A stretch of DNA of 48,768 nt from an uncultured Thermosynechococcus sp. Its GTDB lineage: Bacteria > Cyanobacteriota > Cyanobacteriia > Thermosynechococcales > Thermosynechococcaceae. The stretch's first letter is position 1. The number at the start of each line of letters is the position of its first letter. The notes beneath the pieces were generated by a model that ran no database searches, was not told the origin of the DNA, and saw only the letters and a program-made list of their open reading frames with translations. Location of the stretch: the NCBI RefSeq assembly GCF_938074695.1, contig NZ_CALJEM010000035.1, positions 1 to 48,768 of the forward strand. Direction: 5' to 3'. The position numbers and the translations under genes were made by a program. Positions 35,980-46,159 of this stretch are shown here, in pieces.

Positions 35980-37428
35980 TTGACTGACGTGACTGACATC
36001 ATTTCCGTGACAACTGAACCCCGCTCCCATAGCCAACTCCTCGCCACGATTGAGGTTTCGGGGACACACTCTCAACAGGTGTATAACCAAGTGGTCAACG
36101 ATCTCCTTCGCCATACGCAGGTGCCTGGATTTCGCAAAGGCAAAGCCCCCCGCCAACTTGTATTGCAGCAGATTGGCAAAGAGCGGCTGCACGCTGTTGT
36201 CATGGAAAAGCTGATTGAGGATACCGTCAAAACCGCCGTCGAAAAGAACAATATCCCCTATCTAGGTAACCTCGCAATTGAAGGGAGTATTACAGAGTTA
36301 CTGGATCAATTTCAGCCCGGCGAAAACTTTTCCTTCAGCGTCACCTTTGATATCGAACCCGAAGTTACAGTCACAACCTACAAAGGGCTAACCATTGAGT
36401 ACACTCCTGTCACCTACCATCCCGAAACTGTTGAGAAGCTCCTGCAGCGGTATCAACGGGAGCATGCCACCCTCATTCCTATCGAAGACCGGCCGGCGCA
36501 ATGGGGTGATGAGGTCACCCTGAAGCTGGTAACCAAAGATGAAAATGGGGAGGTGGTGAAGGAACTGTCGGCAGAGGAACTCTCTCTGCCCCTGGATGAA
36601 GAGCAGTCCTTTTTGCTCAAGGAGATTCCTGCTGCCATTGTCGGCATGAGTGTTGGTGAAGCGAAAACGGTGACAGTGTCTGTTCCCCAGGAGGCAGAGG
36701 AAGGTAAGGCTCAACCCCCCAAACAGTTAAGTGCCGAGATTGAACTTTTGGAAATTAAAGTACCGGAACTACCCCCCCTAGACGATGCCTTTGCTGCTGA
36801 GCACAGTGAATTCAGCACCATAGCAGAATTGCGAGCTCATCTTGAGCAAAATCATCGAGAGCGTGCCGAAAACCAAGATAAGAAAGCGAAAGAAGCTGCC
36901 CTCATCGCTACCCTGATTGCCCAAAATCCGGTGGAATTACCGATAACGCTGATTCGCAAAGAAGCAGAGGTGAAAGTGCGGACAACGCTGATGCAAGTTC
37001 AGTCCCAAGGCGTTGATTTGAACAAGATCATGACTGAGGAACTCTACGAGAAAATGCGCCAAGAGGCGGAGCCGGGGGCAGCTAGGGAAGTGCACTCCCG
37101 TCTATTACTCAAGGCGATCGCCCGCCAAGAGGGCATTGAACCCAGTCCAGAAGCAGTTGAGGAACGACTAAACCACTACAAAGAAGCGTTGGGGAACCAA
37201 CCGGTCAAGGATCCAGAACGACTTCGCGAATTGGCCTACGATGAAGTGCAGCAGGAGCAAGCCCTCAACTGGCTCCTAGAGCAGAATACATTTCAGCCAA
37301 CCAAGTCCGACACAGCTACTCAAGCCCCAGAAGATACCCCTGCCGAGGCCCAGGCAGAGGCTGAAGCCCCATCTAAAGCGCAAAAACCCTCTGCGAAAAA
37401 AGCGAGTTCCCCCCCATCCCAAGAATAG
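35980..37428 (+). CDS. tig: Trigger factor (ribosome-associated chaperone)
   Basis: A 482-aa chaperone that docks at the ribosome exit tunnel. The ribosome-binding domain carries the signature [12 protein letters not shown] at ~55-65. A PPIase-like domain ([14 protein letters not shown]-type) and the long helical C-terminal arms follow. The end is a low-complexity Ala/Glu/Lys tail ([20 protein letters not shown]). The TTG at 35980 has AAGGGGA six bases upstream and is preferred to the TTG at 35962; GTG at 35989 is another option. clpP and clpX follow, the conserved tig-clpP-clpX order. Confidence 0.94.
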   Translation: MTDVTDIISVTTEPRSHSQLLATIEVSGTHSQQVYNQVVNDLLRHTQVPGFRKGKAPRQLVLQQIGKERLHAVVMEKLIEDTVKTAVEKNNIPYLGNLAIEGSITELLDQFQPGENFSFSVTFDIEPEVTVTTYKGLTIEYTPVTYHPETVEKLLQRYQREHATLIPIEDRPAQWGDEVTLKLVTKDENGEVVKELSAEELSLPLDEEQSFLLKEIPAAIVGMSVGEAKTVTVSVPQEAEEGKAQPPKQLSAEIELLEIKVPELPPLDDAFAAEHSEFSTIAELRAHLEQNHRERAENQDKKAKEAALIATLIAQNPVELPITLIRKEAEVKVRTTLMQVQSQGVDLNKIMTEELYEKMRQEAEPGAAREVHSRLLLKAIARQEGIEPSPEAVEERLNHYKEALGNQPVKDPERLRELAYDEVQQEQALNWLLEQNTFQPTKSDTATQAPEDTPAEAQAEAEAPSKAQKPSAKKASSPPSQE

Positions 37429-37473
37429 TTCGGCATAATGAAGGGGAGGATGCCTACGGGGACAAACCGCTAG

Positions 37474-37501
37474 TTACAATTAATAACAAACGAACCATTA
37501 T
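37474..37501 (+). promoter_or_regulatory. Possible clpP promoter
   Basis: TTACAA (37474-37479) and CATTAT (37496-37501) are 16 nt apart in the tig-clpP gap. The leader would be very short (about 5 nt), so confidence is low. Confidence 0.25.
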
Positions 37502-37512
37502 TCTAGGCAACT

Positions 37513-38202
37513 ATGCTGCAATCGCGTTACGACCATCCCCTGAGTTCCATTTTGCGCTCTCCAGCGCTCAACTTGCCGCCTACCCATGCCAATATTGTGC
37601 CGATGGTGGTTGAGCAGTCGGGGCGGGGGGAGCGAGCCTTTGATATCTATTCGCGGCTGCTGCGCGAGCGAATTATTTTCCTCGGTGGGGGTGCCGGCGA
37701 TCGCCGGGGCATTGACGATGCGGTTGCTGACTCCATCGTGGCGCAGCTTCTCTATCTAGATGCCGAGGATCCGGAAAAAGATATTTACCTATACATCAAC
37801 TCACCCGGTGGCTCGGTGACGGCGGGCATGGCGATTTACGACACAATGAAGCACATTCGCCCCGATGTGTGTACCCTCTGCTTTGGCTTGGCGGCAAGTA
37901 TGGGTGCCTTTCTACTGTCTGGCGGTACCCCCGGCAAACGGATGGCGCTGCCCCATGCTCGGATCATGATTCACCAACCTCTTGGGGGTGCCCAAGGTCA
38001 GGCGGTGGATATTGAAATCCAAGCGCGGGAGATCCTCTACCACAAGCGCAAGCTCAATGAACTTCTGTCACAGCATACGGGGCAACCCATTGAACGCATT
38101 GAAGCCGATACTGAGCGGGATTTCTTTATGTCTGCTGAAGAGGCCAAGGCCTACGGTCTGATCGATCAAGTGGTAACACGGCAGACCCTTCCTAGCCACT
38201 AA
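37513..38202 (+). CDS. clpP: ATP-dependent Clp protease proteolytic subunit
   Basis: A 229-aa serine protease subunit. The catalytic Ser is in [16 protein letters not shown], the His in [15 protein letters not shown], and the Asp region near [16 protein letters not shown]. An N-terminal extension of ~30 residues ([20 protein letters not shown]) precedes the usual start of the fold and matches the clpX-linked ClpP paralogue of cyanobacteria (ClpP2). It is expected to form the chamber served by the ClpX encoded 32 nt downstream. Confidence 0.95.
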   Translation: MLQSRYDHPLSSILRSPALNLPPTHANIVPMVVEQSGRGERAFDIYSRLLRERIIFLGGGAGDRRGIDDAVADSIVAQLLYLDAEDPEKDIYLYINSPGGSVTAGMAIYDTMKHIRPDVCTLCFGLAASMGAFLLSGGTPGKRMALPHARIMIHQPLGGAQGQAVDIEIQAREILYHKRKLNELLSQHTGQPIERIEADTERDFFMSAEEAKAYGLIDQVVTRQTLPSH

Positions 38203-38234
38203 GTACACCCGACGCGCAACCCTAGAGGTTCCCT

Positions 38235-39545
38235 ATGGCCAAGTATGATACTCACCTCAAGTGCTCTTTCTGTGGGAAGTCACAGGAACAGGTGCGCAAG
38301 CTTATCGCAGGCCCTGGGGTTTATATCTGTGATGAATGCGTCGAACTGTGTAATGAAATCCTCGATGAGGAGCTGTCCACCGTTACTCCCCGTCGAGACC
38401 CCAAACCGTCGCGATCGCCCCGTAGCACGCCCCGCAGTCGTCCCTTAAGCCAAGTTCCCAAGCCTCGGCAAATCAAGGAATTTCTTGATAAGCACGTGGT
38501 GGGGCAGCACGAAGCCAAGAAAATCCTCTCGGTTGCCGTCTATAACCACTACAAGCGCCTGAGCCTTTTGGATAGCGGTCAGGGGGACGACGATAATGTG
38601 GAACTGCAAAAGTCCAACATCCTCCTCATTGGCCCAACGGGGTCGGGGAAGACCCTCTTGGCTCAGACCTTAGCGAAACTCCTGGATGTTCCCTTTGCCG
38701 TTGCCGATGCCACCACCCTCACGGAAGCGGGCTATGTGGGGGAAGATGTGGAAAATATCCTGTTGCGGTTGCTGCAAACCGCCAATATGGACGTAGAAGA
38801 AGCACAACGGGGAATCGTCTATATTGATGAGATTGATAAGATTGCCCGCAAAAGTGAAAATCCCTCAATTACCCGTGATGTTTCTGGGGAAGGGGTACAG
38901 CAGGCGCTACTGAAAATGCTAGAGGGGACGATCGCCAATGTGCCCCCTCAAGGGGGACGCAAGCATCCCTACCAAGACTGCATTCAGATTGATACGACCA
39001 ATATCCTCTTTATTTGTGGTGGCGCCTTTGTGGGTTTAGAAAAAACCATTGAGCAGCGGGTGGGCAAAAAAGCGATGGGCTTTGTCCGGGATGGCGAACT
39101 TCTTCCCAAGGAAAAACGCTCGGCAGATATTCTCAAGCAACTGGAACCCCAAGACTTGGTGAAGTACGGCATGATTCCAGAGTTTATTGGCCGTATTCCT
39201 GTGGTTGCCGTCCTTGAGCCGCTAGATGTGGCTGCCCTAGCTCAGATACTCACCCAGCCGCAAAATGCCCTCCTGAAGCAGTACCAAAAACTCATGCGCA
39301 TGGACAGTGTCGAGTTGCGCTTTGAACCGGCTGCTGTGGAAGCGATCGCCCAAGAAGCCTACCGACGTAAGACCGGTGCTCGTGCCCTGCGCGCCATTGT
39401 CGAAGAGATCATGCTGGATGTGATGTACGAATTGCCCTCCCGCAAAGACCTGCGCGAGTGTACCATCACTCCCGAAATGGTGCAAAAACGCTCCACAGCT
39501 GAGTTACTTTTACATCCTTCTTCGCTGCCAACCCTGTCGGCGTAA
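38235..39545 (+). CDS. clpX: ATP-dependent Clp protease ATP-binding subunit ClpX
   Basis: A 436-aa AAA+ unfoldase. The N-terminal C4 zinc finger is in [15 protein letters not shown] and [12 protein letters not shown] Ser/Arg/Pro-rich linker ([20 protein letters not shown]) follows. Walker A is [20 protein letters not shown], the pore loop is [13 protein letters not shown], Walker B is [15 protein letters not shown], and the [18 protein letters not shown] and [10 protein letters not shown] motifs are intact. The order clpP-clpX supports a ClpXP protease made from one transcript. Confidence 0.97.
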   Translation: MAKYDTHLKCSFCGKSQEQVRKLIAGPGVYICDECVELCNEILDEELSTVTPRRDPKPSRSPRSTPRSRPLSQVPKPRQIKEFLDKHVVGQHEAKKILSVAVYNHYKRLSLLDSGQGDDDNVELQKSNILLIGPTGSGKTLLAQTLAKLLDVPFAVADATTLTEAGYVGEDVENILLRLLQTANMDVEEAQRGIVYIDEIDKIARKSENPSITRDVSGEGVQQALLKMLEGTIANVPPQGGRKHPYQDCIQIDTTNILFICGGAFVGLEKTIEQRVGKKAMGFVRDGELLPKEKRSADILKQLEPQDLVKYGMIPEFIGRIPVVAVLEPLDVAALAQILTQPQNALLKQYQKLMRMDSVELRFEPAAVEAIAQEAYRRKTGARALRAIVEEIMLDVMYELPSRKDLRECTITPEMVQKRSTAELLLHPSSLPTLSA

Positions 39546-39595
39546 GGGGCGATCGCCCACACCTCCAGCCCAAATCTATGGAGCTCTTAAGAGAC

Positions 39596-40315
39596 TTAAA
39601 AGAAGACGTGGCTATCGGGCATCAAACTCAGCTCAAGGGGAACTGCATGGGCATCCGTCTCTAGGGCAGCGCGGATAAAGCGGGCAACGGTGGCGGGGCG
39701 CAGGAGTTTTTGGCGATCCACTTTGAGGCTGACGGCATCCCAAAAGGGGGTATCCACACCGCCAAAGTAGAAGAGACTAAAGCGAATGCCGTAGCGCTTG
39801 AGTTCTTCGGCCATGCACTTACTGAAGCCCACAACCCCAAATTTAGCGGCACAGTAGGCGGAGGCCAAGGCCATGGAATGCTTACCGAGAATGCCGACCA
39901 CAGTGCAGATATGTCCCTGCTGTTGCTCCTTCATTAATTCGGCGGCCTGCTGGGTAGTGTAAAAACAGCCCTTGAGGTTCAGATCTAACATCTGATCCAA
40001 GTCAGTTGCCGTAATTTTTTGATAGGGCTTGAGAAGGCCAGCACCGGCAGCATTGATCAACACATCGAGGCGTCCCTGCTCCCTACGAATAGCTTGCATC
40101 AATTGGCTGACTTGCTCGGGCTGGGTGATGTCACAGGGCTGAATTTGCACCCTTGTTGCAGGAGAAAGTTGCCCTGCTAGAGCTTGCAGGCGATCGCTAG
40201 AGCGTGCCGCCAATACCAGCTGGGCGCCGCTGCCCTGCAGTTCCTCAACAACTGCTTGGCCAATGCCACCGGTGGCGCCCACCACCAACACCACACGATC
40301 TGCTAAGACACTCAT
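39596..40315 (-). CDS. Short-chain dehydrogenase/reductase (SDR)
   Basis: A 239-aa classical SDR. The cofactor loop is VVLVVGATGGIGQAVVEELQ, the NAAG motif is LINAAGAGLLKPYQKI, and the active-site YxxxK is in SAYCAAKFGVVG. The catalytic Ser normally 13 residues before the Tyr is replaced by Gly (CTVVGILGKHSM), which may alter or abolish the usual chemistry. The substrate cannot be assigned; cyanobacterial relatives are annotated only as SDRs. It ends ESH-like in PDSHVFF. ATG at 40315; it converges on clpX with a 50-nt gap. Confidence 0.88.
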   Translation of the reverse strand: MSVLADRVVLVVGATGGIGQAVVEELQGSGAQLVLAARSSDRLQALAGQLSPATRVQIQPCDITQPEQVSQLMQAIRREQGRLDVLINAAGAGLLKPYQKITATDLDQMLDLNLKGCFYTTQQAAELMKEQQQGHICTVVGILGKHSMALASAYCAAKFGVVGFSKCMAEELKRYGIRFSLFYFGGVDTPFWDAVSLKVDRQKLLRPATVARFIRAALETDAHAVPLELSLMPDSHVFF

Positions 40316-40473
40316 TGTTACATTTCTTTACGTTCATTTTTTATCTTAGCGTTTCTGTTCTCCATGAGAATCCACCGGTATCTGAAACCTCAAATTAGAA
40401 AGATAGGTCTTTTCTGTGTGTACTAGGATTAAGCTGTTGGGCTTCTTGTTCAGCTGTAGTGGAGTCGGGCTTC

Positions 40474-43400
40474 ATGACGCAGCAACCACCCCCCTCTCGT
40501 GATTGGTTAGACCTACTCCGTCAACTAGGTTGGAGAGTTGTGGAGGCTGCTATCGCAAACGTCGTGCTGATTGCCGTTGCCTCAGGACTAGGGGCATGGT
40601 GGTTTATCAGCTATGAGCTGGCTGCTGGAATTTCCCACAAACTGCAACAGCACCTCAATCGCCCAGTTAAAATTGGTAATGTGCAGCAGTTTGGCCTAAA
40701 TTTTATTCGTTTTGGTCTGTCGGCCATTCCCAGCTCTCCTCAAAGCGAGGACAGTGTTACCGTCTCCCACATTGACGTGTCCTTTAATCCTTGGCAACTC
40801 ATCACTCATCAGCCCTTGAATATTGAGGTAACCCTACATCAACCGCAATTCACTGTGGTTCAGGATGCCGAAGGGCGGTGGTGGCGCACACCATTGAAGC
40901 TGCCAGAAGCGGAATCCACTCCTTTTCAACTGAATCAGGTCACGGTGAAGGTGCAGGATGGTTCTGTCTTGATTCAACCCTTTCAGCGTCAGGCTTACCT
41001 GCTGCGCCAAGTCCATGGCCGTTTCACCCTCTGGCCGCAGCGCCAGAACTTTGCCCTTAAAGGTCAAGCCGCAGGACAACTGGTGCGGGATGGCGAATGG
41101 CGGTTGCAGGGGGTGTGGGATCAGGCTCAAGGGGCGGGGGAATTGGCCTTGGACTTTCGGCAAGTTCCCTTTACCTTGGCCAATGAAATTTTGCCAGAGA
41201 CCATCCGGGTTCAAGGCGGCCACCTAGAGGGACAGTTGCGAGTTAAGCTTCCCTTGCCAGAAACTCCCGCAGTCACGGGTCAAATTTGGCTACGGGATGG
41301 CAAGCTGCACACCGCTTTTGTGCCCCAAGAGATTAAGGCGTTACAAGCCCATGTCCAATTGCAGGGGAATCAAGCCAAGCTCCACTATTTGCGCGGGGCG
41401 ATCGCCAATCTCCGCTGGCAGGCTAAAGGCACAGTGAGTTCCGAAGAAGGCTGGAACATTGATGCCCAAGTGGCCAAATTTGATCTGGCTCCCACCCTCA
41501 AGGCATTGCAGATGGCGCCCTCTGTTTCTCTCAGGGGGCAGGTGGAGATTCCCAGCCTGCGGGTGCAGGGTGACCTCGCCAATCCTCAAATCAGGGGCGA
41601 GCTGCGCAGCCACACTCCCCTGCAAGTGGATCGATTGAAACTCCAGCAGGTACAGTTACCTTTTATCGCCTCCCTTGAGCAAGGGGTCGGCGTCATGGAA
41701 GGTCGCGCCCGACTGGCGGAGGGGGGACAGCTCTGGGCAAGGGTGGGGGTAAAACCCAGCGGTGAGTTTCGTGGGCAAGCTCAGGCGCAGCAGGTGAATT
41801 TGCAGGCAATCGCCCACCGCTATGGTGTGGTTTTGCCAGTTTCCTTGGGGCAAGGTTTTGCCCAACTGGACTTTGGTGGCAATCTGCGCAGCCCAGAGAG
41901 CTGGCAGGCTAATGCGGTATTTCAATTGCCTACTAGCCAGTATCCCCTGCAGGGCACCGCCCGTCTCACGCAAAGGCAACTGCTCATCCCTGAGTTTCAA
42001 ATGCAATTTCTGGGGGGAAGTCTGCGGGGGCAAGTGCAAGCCGTCGCTGGTCGGTGGCAGTTACAGGCTCAGGCGGAGGGTATTCCTCTGCGGCAATTTC
42101 ACAGGGATTTACAGGGTCGCCTCAGTGGGCAAGCGATCGCCCAGGGGCGGGTGGATCAGCTGACGCTGCCAGCCATTCGAGCCAAAGCTAATTTCCAAGT
42201 AGATCAAACCCCCAGCGGTGCTCCCCTCACTGCCGCTGTGCATTGGAATGGTCAGCAACTCCAAGTCCAAGAAGCCACCCTTGGTGCCATTCGTGCCCAA
42301 GGAACGATTGGCGTTGATTTAGCGGCTTTAGAACCCACGGACATTCAATTGGGCATCCAAGCCAGAAATCTCCCCCTGAGTACCTTAAGCACCTTCTTGA
42401 AACCGAATTTACCTGTTCCCCTTACCCTTGCGGGCACCACCTCCTTCCAAGGTCAACTGACCGGACGCCTCAACAATCTCCAATTTCAGGGGTCGCTGTT
42501 CACTCAAGGATTAGCTGTGAATGGTTGGCGCTTTGCTCCTCAGCTTGCGGGAACACTGGCTTTGAGCCGGCAACAGGGGGCAACCCTCAATCTTCAAGGG
42601 GGGGGCGATCGCTTGGCGTTGCGTTTGGCTGCCGATGGTTTCCCCCACTCCCTACTCATTCAACGGCAACAGGCACAACTCATTGGCCAGCGCCACGGGG
42701 AGAACTTTGATTTGCGTCTCCAGCAGTTTCCTGTAGAATCCCTGCGGTTACGTCCTCCAGAATTCCCCAACGAGGCCATTCTTGCCGGAGTCGCCTCTGG
42801 CAGCCTACAGTTGCAAAATTGGACGAGGGGGCAGGGCACTTTTACCGTCGAGCGACCGGGGGTGGGGGCATGGCGGGGCGATCGCCTGCAGGCACAATTT
42901 CGTCTGAGTCGCGATCGCTGGACAATTCACTCTGGTCTCTTTGAAAAAGGTCAGAGTCGCTATCAATTGACGGCAGATTTCCAGCCCCAACGATGGGGGG
43001 CGCAGTTGACGATTGCCCAAGGCAATCTAGCGGATTTGACGGGATTCGCCACTGCTGTTGGGATTGGCCAACCCACTGCTCGGGGCACCGCGGCAGATTT
43101 GGGACTCCCTAGGGCCGGAGAAGGTCTCCAAGTCTCGCTGCTCACGCAAATTCGCCGCCTTGCTGAAATTGATCTGCTGCAAGCCCAAGCGGCTTTGGTG
43201 CGGCGGCCACAACTGCTGCCCCCCTTGGATCAACTTCAGGGGGCTTTTAATGGCCAAATCAACCTCAGTCAAACTCCCCAGTCGGGTCTTGTGGCCAGTT
43301 TTGATCTCAAGGGAGCCGATTGGCAGTGGGGAAATTACCACCTGGATCAGTTTTTGAGTCGCGGTCGCTTTGCCCAAAATCAACTGGTGCTGACGAGCCT

Positions 43401-45186
43401 CAATCTCTTGGCCAACAGGGGCCAACTCAACATGAATGGGACGGTGGGCGGCAACCGGCAAAATGCCCAATTGCGGCTTGAGCAATTTCCCGTCAGTCTT
43501 GTGGGGAGTCTTTTGCCTCCTGGGGTAGAGGTTGAAGGTAAAGTAAATGCCCAAGCGGTGTTGACCGGCTCATGGCAGCGGCCTATTCTCACTGGTGAAG
43601 CGACCCTTGCCGATGGGCGATTGAATCAGCGTCCCCTTGAAGCTGCCAATGCCACCTTCCGCTATGCCCAAAATCGGCTTGCCCTTCAGGCGATCGCCCG
43701 CTTTAACACTCCAGAGCCGCTAATAGTTACGGGTTCAGTTCCCCTGATCTATCCCCTTGATCCACGACCTGTGGTTGATCCGCAGTTGGCGCTGGATGTG
43801 AGTGTCAAAGATGAAGGACTATCGTTGATAAATCTCTTTACGGATCAGGTGCAATGGCAGCAGGGCAAAGGTCTTTTCCAAGTCGAATTGCGAGGAACAT
43901 GGGAAGACCCCCTTCTAAACGGCGTCCTCAGTGTGGACGATGCGGTCATCAAAACTCCCGTCTTTGAGGAACCAGTAACAAATCTCAGTGCGCGGATCCG
44001 CTTCGATCGCGATCGCCTGCGGGTGGATGGCATTCAAGGTCTCTTTAGCCAAGGGCAAATTACCATGGCAGGGGTGTTGCCCATTCAAACTCCCTTGGCC
44101 TCAGATGATCTCGATGCTGCCACACCCCTCACCGCGTCCTTGAGACAATTGCAAGTCAATGCCGGCAATATCTATCGCGGTACAGTAGATGGCACACTCG
44201 TGATTACAGATACACTCCTGAGTCCCAATCTGGGGGGCAGTGTCCAACTCAGCCAAGGCCGATTTGATTTGGGCGCTATCAATGGTGTTGCCAATGACAA
44301 TGGGTTAGCTGCTCCTTTTAGTCGTCTCTTTGAACCCCCAGCCTTTGATAACTTGGAAATTACCATTCCGGATTCCTTGCGCGTGACGCGATCGCCCGTT
44401 CTCAACCTCACAGCCAATGGCAGTTTGATCCTCAATGGCAGTCTCGACAGTCTCCAGCCCGCCGGCAAAATTCGCCTCACGGGAGGGCAACTGAATTTGT
44501 TCACCACCCTCTTTTTGCTGCAGCAGCGAGCGGAGAACTATGTGCTCTTTACCCCCGCCAATGGCTTAGATCCCGAACTCAACCTCACCCTTGCTGCCAC
44601 TGCCACCGAAGTTTATACTCCCGGCACCGTGACGCGACTCTCCGATGTGGGTTCCGTAACGGCCACCAGTTTAGGGACACTGAATACTGTGCATATTACT
44701 GCCCGCCTTAAGGGTCGTATCAGTCAGCTCCAAACGAATTTACCCGCAGTGCTTGAGCTATCCAGTACCCCTTCGCGCAGCACGGCCGAACTTCTCACCT
44801 TGATGAGCGGTGGCTCAATTGCAGATCTCAACCAAGTGGGAGGAGAAGCAGTGGTGGCCAGTCTCGCCGGATCTGCTCTTTTCAACAACCTACAGGCATT
44901 GATTGATCAGGCCACGGGTAACCGCACCTCCTTTCGGATTTTTCCGACCGTGGTGCCCCCCGATCGCCAAGCCCAAAGCCAAGCCCCAAGCCTTGCCGTA
45001 GGGGCTGAACTTGGTTTTCAAGTGAATCGTTTTACCTCGGTTTCCCTCTTGCAATTGCTAACCGCCCCCAATGATCCGACACGGCTTAACCTCGGCTTTC
45101 AGGTGACAGAGCAGATTCGTCTTGGCGGGCAGCTGAGCACCAGGGGTGAGGGCACAGGCTTTGTTGAATTTCGCTACCGTTTTTAA
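40474..45186 (+). CDS. tamB: TamB-like (DUF490) envelope assembly/lipid-transport protein
   Basis: A very large protein (1570 aa). An N-terminal anchor helix (VVEAAIANVVLIAVASGLGA) is followed by a periplasmic, beta-rich body made of repeated two-layer beta-taco strands (e.g. LHQPQFTVVQDAEGRWWRTP and VTGQIWLRDGKLHTAFVPQE). The C-terminal ~450 residues are the TamB/DUF490 domain (GSLILNGSLDSLQPAGKIRL, TLAATATEVYTPGTVTRLSD, RLGGQLSTRGEGTGFVEFRY). Family members bridge the periplasm and move phospholipids or help fold outer-membrane proteins with BamA/TamA-like partners. The ATG at 40474 follows a GGAG site; an upstream GTG would add five residues. It stands alone here. Confidence 0.92.
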   Translation: MTQQPPPSRDWLDLLRQLGWRVVEAAIANVVLIAVASGLGAWWFISYELAAGISHKLQQHLNRPVKIGNVQQFGLNFIRFGLSAIPSSPQSEDSVTVSHIDVSFNPWQLITHQPLNIEVTLHQPQFTVVQDAEGRWWRTPLKLPEAESTPFQLNQVTVKVQDGSVLIQPFQRQAYLLRQVHGRFTLWPQRQNFALKGQAAGQLVRDGEWRLQGVWDQAQGAGELALDFRQVPFTLANEILPETIRVQGGHLEGQLRVKLPLPETPAVTGQIWLRDGKLHTAFVPQEIKALQAHVQLQGNQAKLHYLRGAIANLRWQAKGTVSSEEGWNIDAQVAKFDLAPTLKALQMAPSVSLRGQVEIPSLRVQGDLANPQIRGELRSHTPLQVDRLKLQQVQLPFIASLEQGVGVMEGRARLAEGGQLWARVGVKPSGEFRGQAQAQQVNLQAIAHRYGVVLPVSLGQGFAQLDFGGNLRSPESWQANAVFQLPTSQYPLQGTARLTQRQLLIPEFQMQFLGGSLRGQVQAVAGRWQLQAQAEGIPLRQFHRDLQGRLSGQAIAQGRVDQLTLPAIRAKANFQVDQTPSGAPLTAAVHWNGQQLQVQEATLGAIRAQGTIGVDLAALEPTDIQLGIQARNLPLSTLSTFLKPNLPVPLTLAGTTSFQGQLTGRLNNLQFQGSLFTQGLAVNGWRFAPQLAGTLALSRQQGATLNLQGGGDRLALRLAADGFPHSLLIQRQQAQLIGQRHGENFDLRLQQFPVESLRLRPPEFPNEAILAGVASGSLQLQNWTRGQGTFTVERPGVGAWRGDRLQAQFRLSRDRWTIHSGLFEKGQSRYQLTADFQPQRWGAQLTIAQGNLADLTGFATAVGIGQPTARGTAADLGLPRAGEGLQVSLLTQIRRLAEIDLLQAQAALVRRPQLLPPLDQLQGAFNGQINLSQTPQSGLVASFDLKGADWQWGNYHLDQFLSRGRFAQNQLVLTSLNLLANRGQLNMNGTVGGNRQNAQLRLEQFPVSLVGSLLPPGVEVEGKVNAQAVLTGSWQRPILTGEATLADGRLNQRPLEAANATFRYAQNRLALQAIARFNTPEPLIVTGSVPLIYPLDPRPVVDPQLALDVSVKDEGLSLINLFTDQVQWQQGKGLFQVELRGTWEDPLLNGVLSVDDAVIKTPVFEEPVTNLSARIRFDRDRLRVDGIQGLFSQGQITMAGVLPIQTPLASDDLDAATPLTASLRQLQVNAGNIYRGTVDGTLVITDTLLSPNLGGSVQLSQGRFDLGAINGVANDNGLAAPFSRLFEPPAFDNLEITIPDSLRVTRSPVLNLTANGSLILNGSLDSLQPAGKIRLTGGQLNLFTTLFLLQQRAENYVLFTPANGLDPELNLTLAATATEVYTPGTVTRLSDVGSVTATSLGTLNTVHITARLKGRISQLQTNLPAVLELSSTPSRSTAELLTLMSGGSIADLNQVGGEAVVASLAGSALFNNLQALIDQATGNRTSFRIFPTVVPPDRQAQSQAPSLAVGAELGFQVNRFTSVSLLQLLTAPNDPTRLNLGFQVTEQIRLGGQLSTRGEGTGFVEFRYRF

Positions 45187-45301
45187 GGGGTAGCAGAGCA
45201 GTTCCACTGCGGCATCAGATTTGCTTACCATAGGGAAAAACGCAAGACACAATGAGTGCACATGCGGTTGCAGTGGTGCTGCCGCTGTCCCCTCTGAAGC
45301 C

Positions 45302-45979
45302 ATGACCGAAATTCAAGCCCTATTTGAGCGCATTGCCCCCATCTATGATCGCCTCAATGATCAACTCAGCTTTGGCCTTCACCATGTCTGGAAACAAATG
45401 GCTGTGGACTGGCTGGAACTGCCTAAAGGGGCAGCGGCTTTAGATCTCTGCTGTGGCACGGGGGATTTAACCCGTGCCCTAGCACGGCAAGTGGGGCGGC
45501 AGGGGCGGGTCGTGGGATTGGATTTTGCGAAGGCACCCCTGGCGATCGCCCGCCAGCGCAGTTGCCATTACTCCCAAATTGAATGGGTTGAAGGGAATGC
45601 TCTAGCTGTACCCTGTGCAGATCAAACCTTTCAGGGCATCACCATCGGCTACGGGCTACGCAACGTGTCAGATATTCCCCAAGCCCTCAGCGAAATGTTT
45701 CGACTTCTTATTCCCGGTGGGCGCGCAGCAATTTTGGATTTTAGCCATCCGCAAACCCCTGCACTCCAGCAATTTCAACAGTGGTATTTGCAACAGTGGG
45801 TAGTGCCCACTGCCCGTCAGTACGGCTTGGCGGCAGAGTACGACTACCTCTGGCCGAGCATTCAGGCCTTCCCCACTCCCCCTACCCTCTGCGACCTGAT
45901 TCAAAAAGCGGGCTTTCAGCGGGTGACGCACTACCCCCTTCTCGGCGGACTGATGGCGATTACCATTGCACAAAAGTAA
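45302..45979 (+). CDS. menG: Demethylphylloquinone (UbiE/MenG-type) methyltransferase
   Basis: A 225-aa class I SAM-dependent methyltransferase of the UbiE/MenG family. Motif I is ALDLCCGTGDLTRAL, and VGLDFAKAPLAIAR, GNALAVPCADQTFQGITIGY and AAILDFSHPQTPAL follow. In cyanobacteria this enzyme adds the last methyl group to phylloquinone, used in photosystem I. The ATG at 45302 matches the usual N terminus (MTEIQALFERIAPIYDRLND); the upstream frame is cysteine-rich and not family-like. It follows the TamB-like gene on the same strand. Confidence 0.93.
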   Translation: MTEIQALFERIAPIYDRLNDQLSFGLHHVWKQMAVDWLELPKGAAALDLCCGTGDLTRALARQVGRQGRVVGLDFAKAPLAIARQRSCHYSQIEWVEGNALAVPCADQTFQGITIGYGLRNVSDIPQALSEMFRLLIPGGRAAILDFSHPQTPALQQFQQWYLQQWVVPTARQYGLAAEYDYLWPSIQAFPTPPTLCDLIQKAGFQRVTHYPLLGGLMAITIAQK

Positions 45980-46032
45980 TCCATGTTACAAATGTTAGAC
46001 TTAAGCCCGCCGGGAATCCTCTAAGCTATAAG

Positions 46033-46130
46033 TACAGCCTTTTTCTATACAGTTCACGAGGCATACTCAGCTTTTAGGAACGGGGGCAAGTCGCTCTGAG
46101 TCATGCTCAATAGCTGTGAAAAAGGCTGTA
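46033..46130 (+). ncRNA. Predicted structured element (13-bp outer stem) upstream of uspA
   Basis: TACAGCCTTTTTC (46033-46045) pairs perfectly with GAAAAAGGCTGTA (46118-46130). Inside, GCATACTCAG (46061-46070) pairs with CTGAGT-c-ATGC (46096-46106) with one bulged base, leaving a 25-nt loop. The whole folds into a ~98-nt two-stem rod with a large internal loop, in the menG-uspA gap, ending 18 nt before a GGAGGGCAGG ribosome site. It may be a 5' UTR element, a small RNA or a transposon-like remnant; no known riboswitch or SRP RNA motif is present. Confidence 0.45.
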
Positions 46131-46159
46131 GGTAAACCGCAGGGCATATGGAGGGCAGG

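Noticed and set aside
46021-46140. SRP RNA, 6S RNA or a known riboswitch at the uspA-upstream structure
   Set aside because: The conserved SRP GGAAG-type apical sequence is absent, the size is too small for 6S RNA, and no known aptamer motif (cobalamin, fluoride, glutamine) is recognisable.
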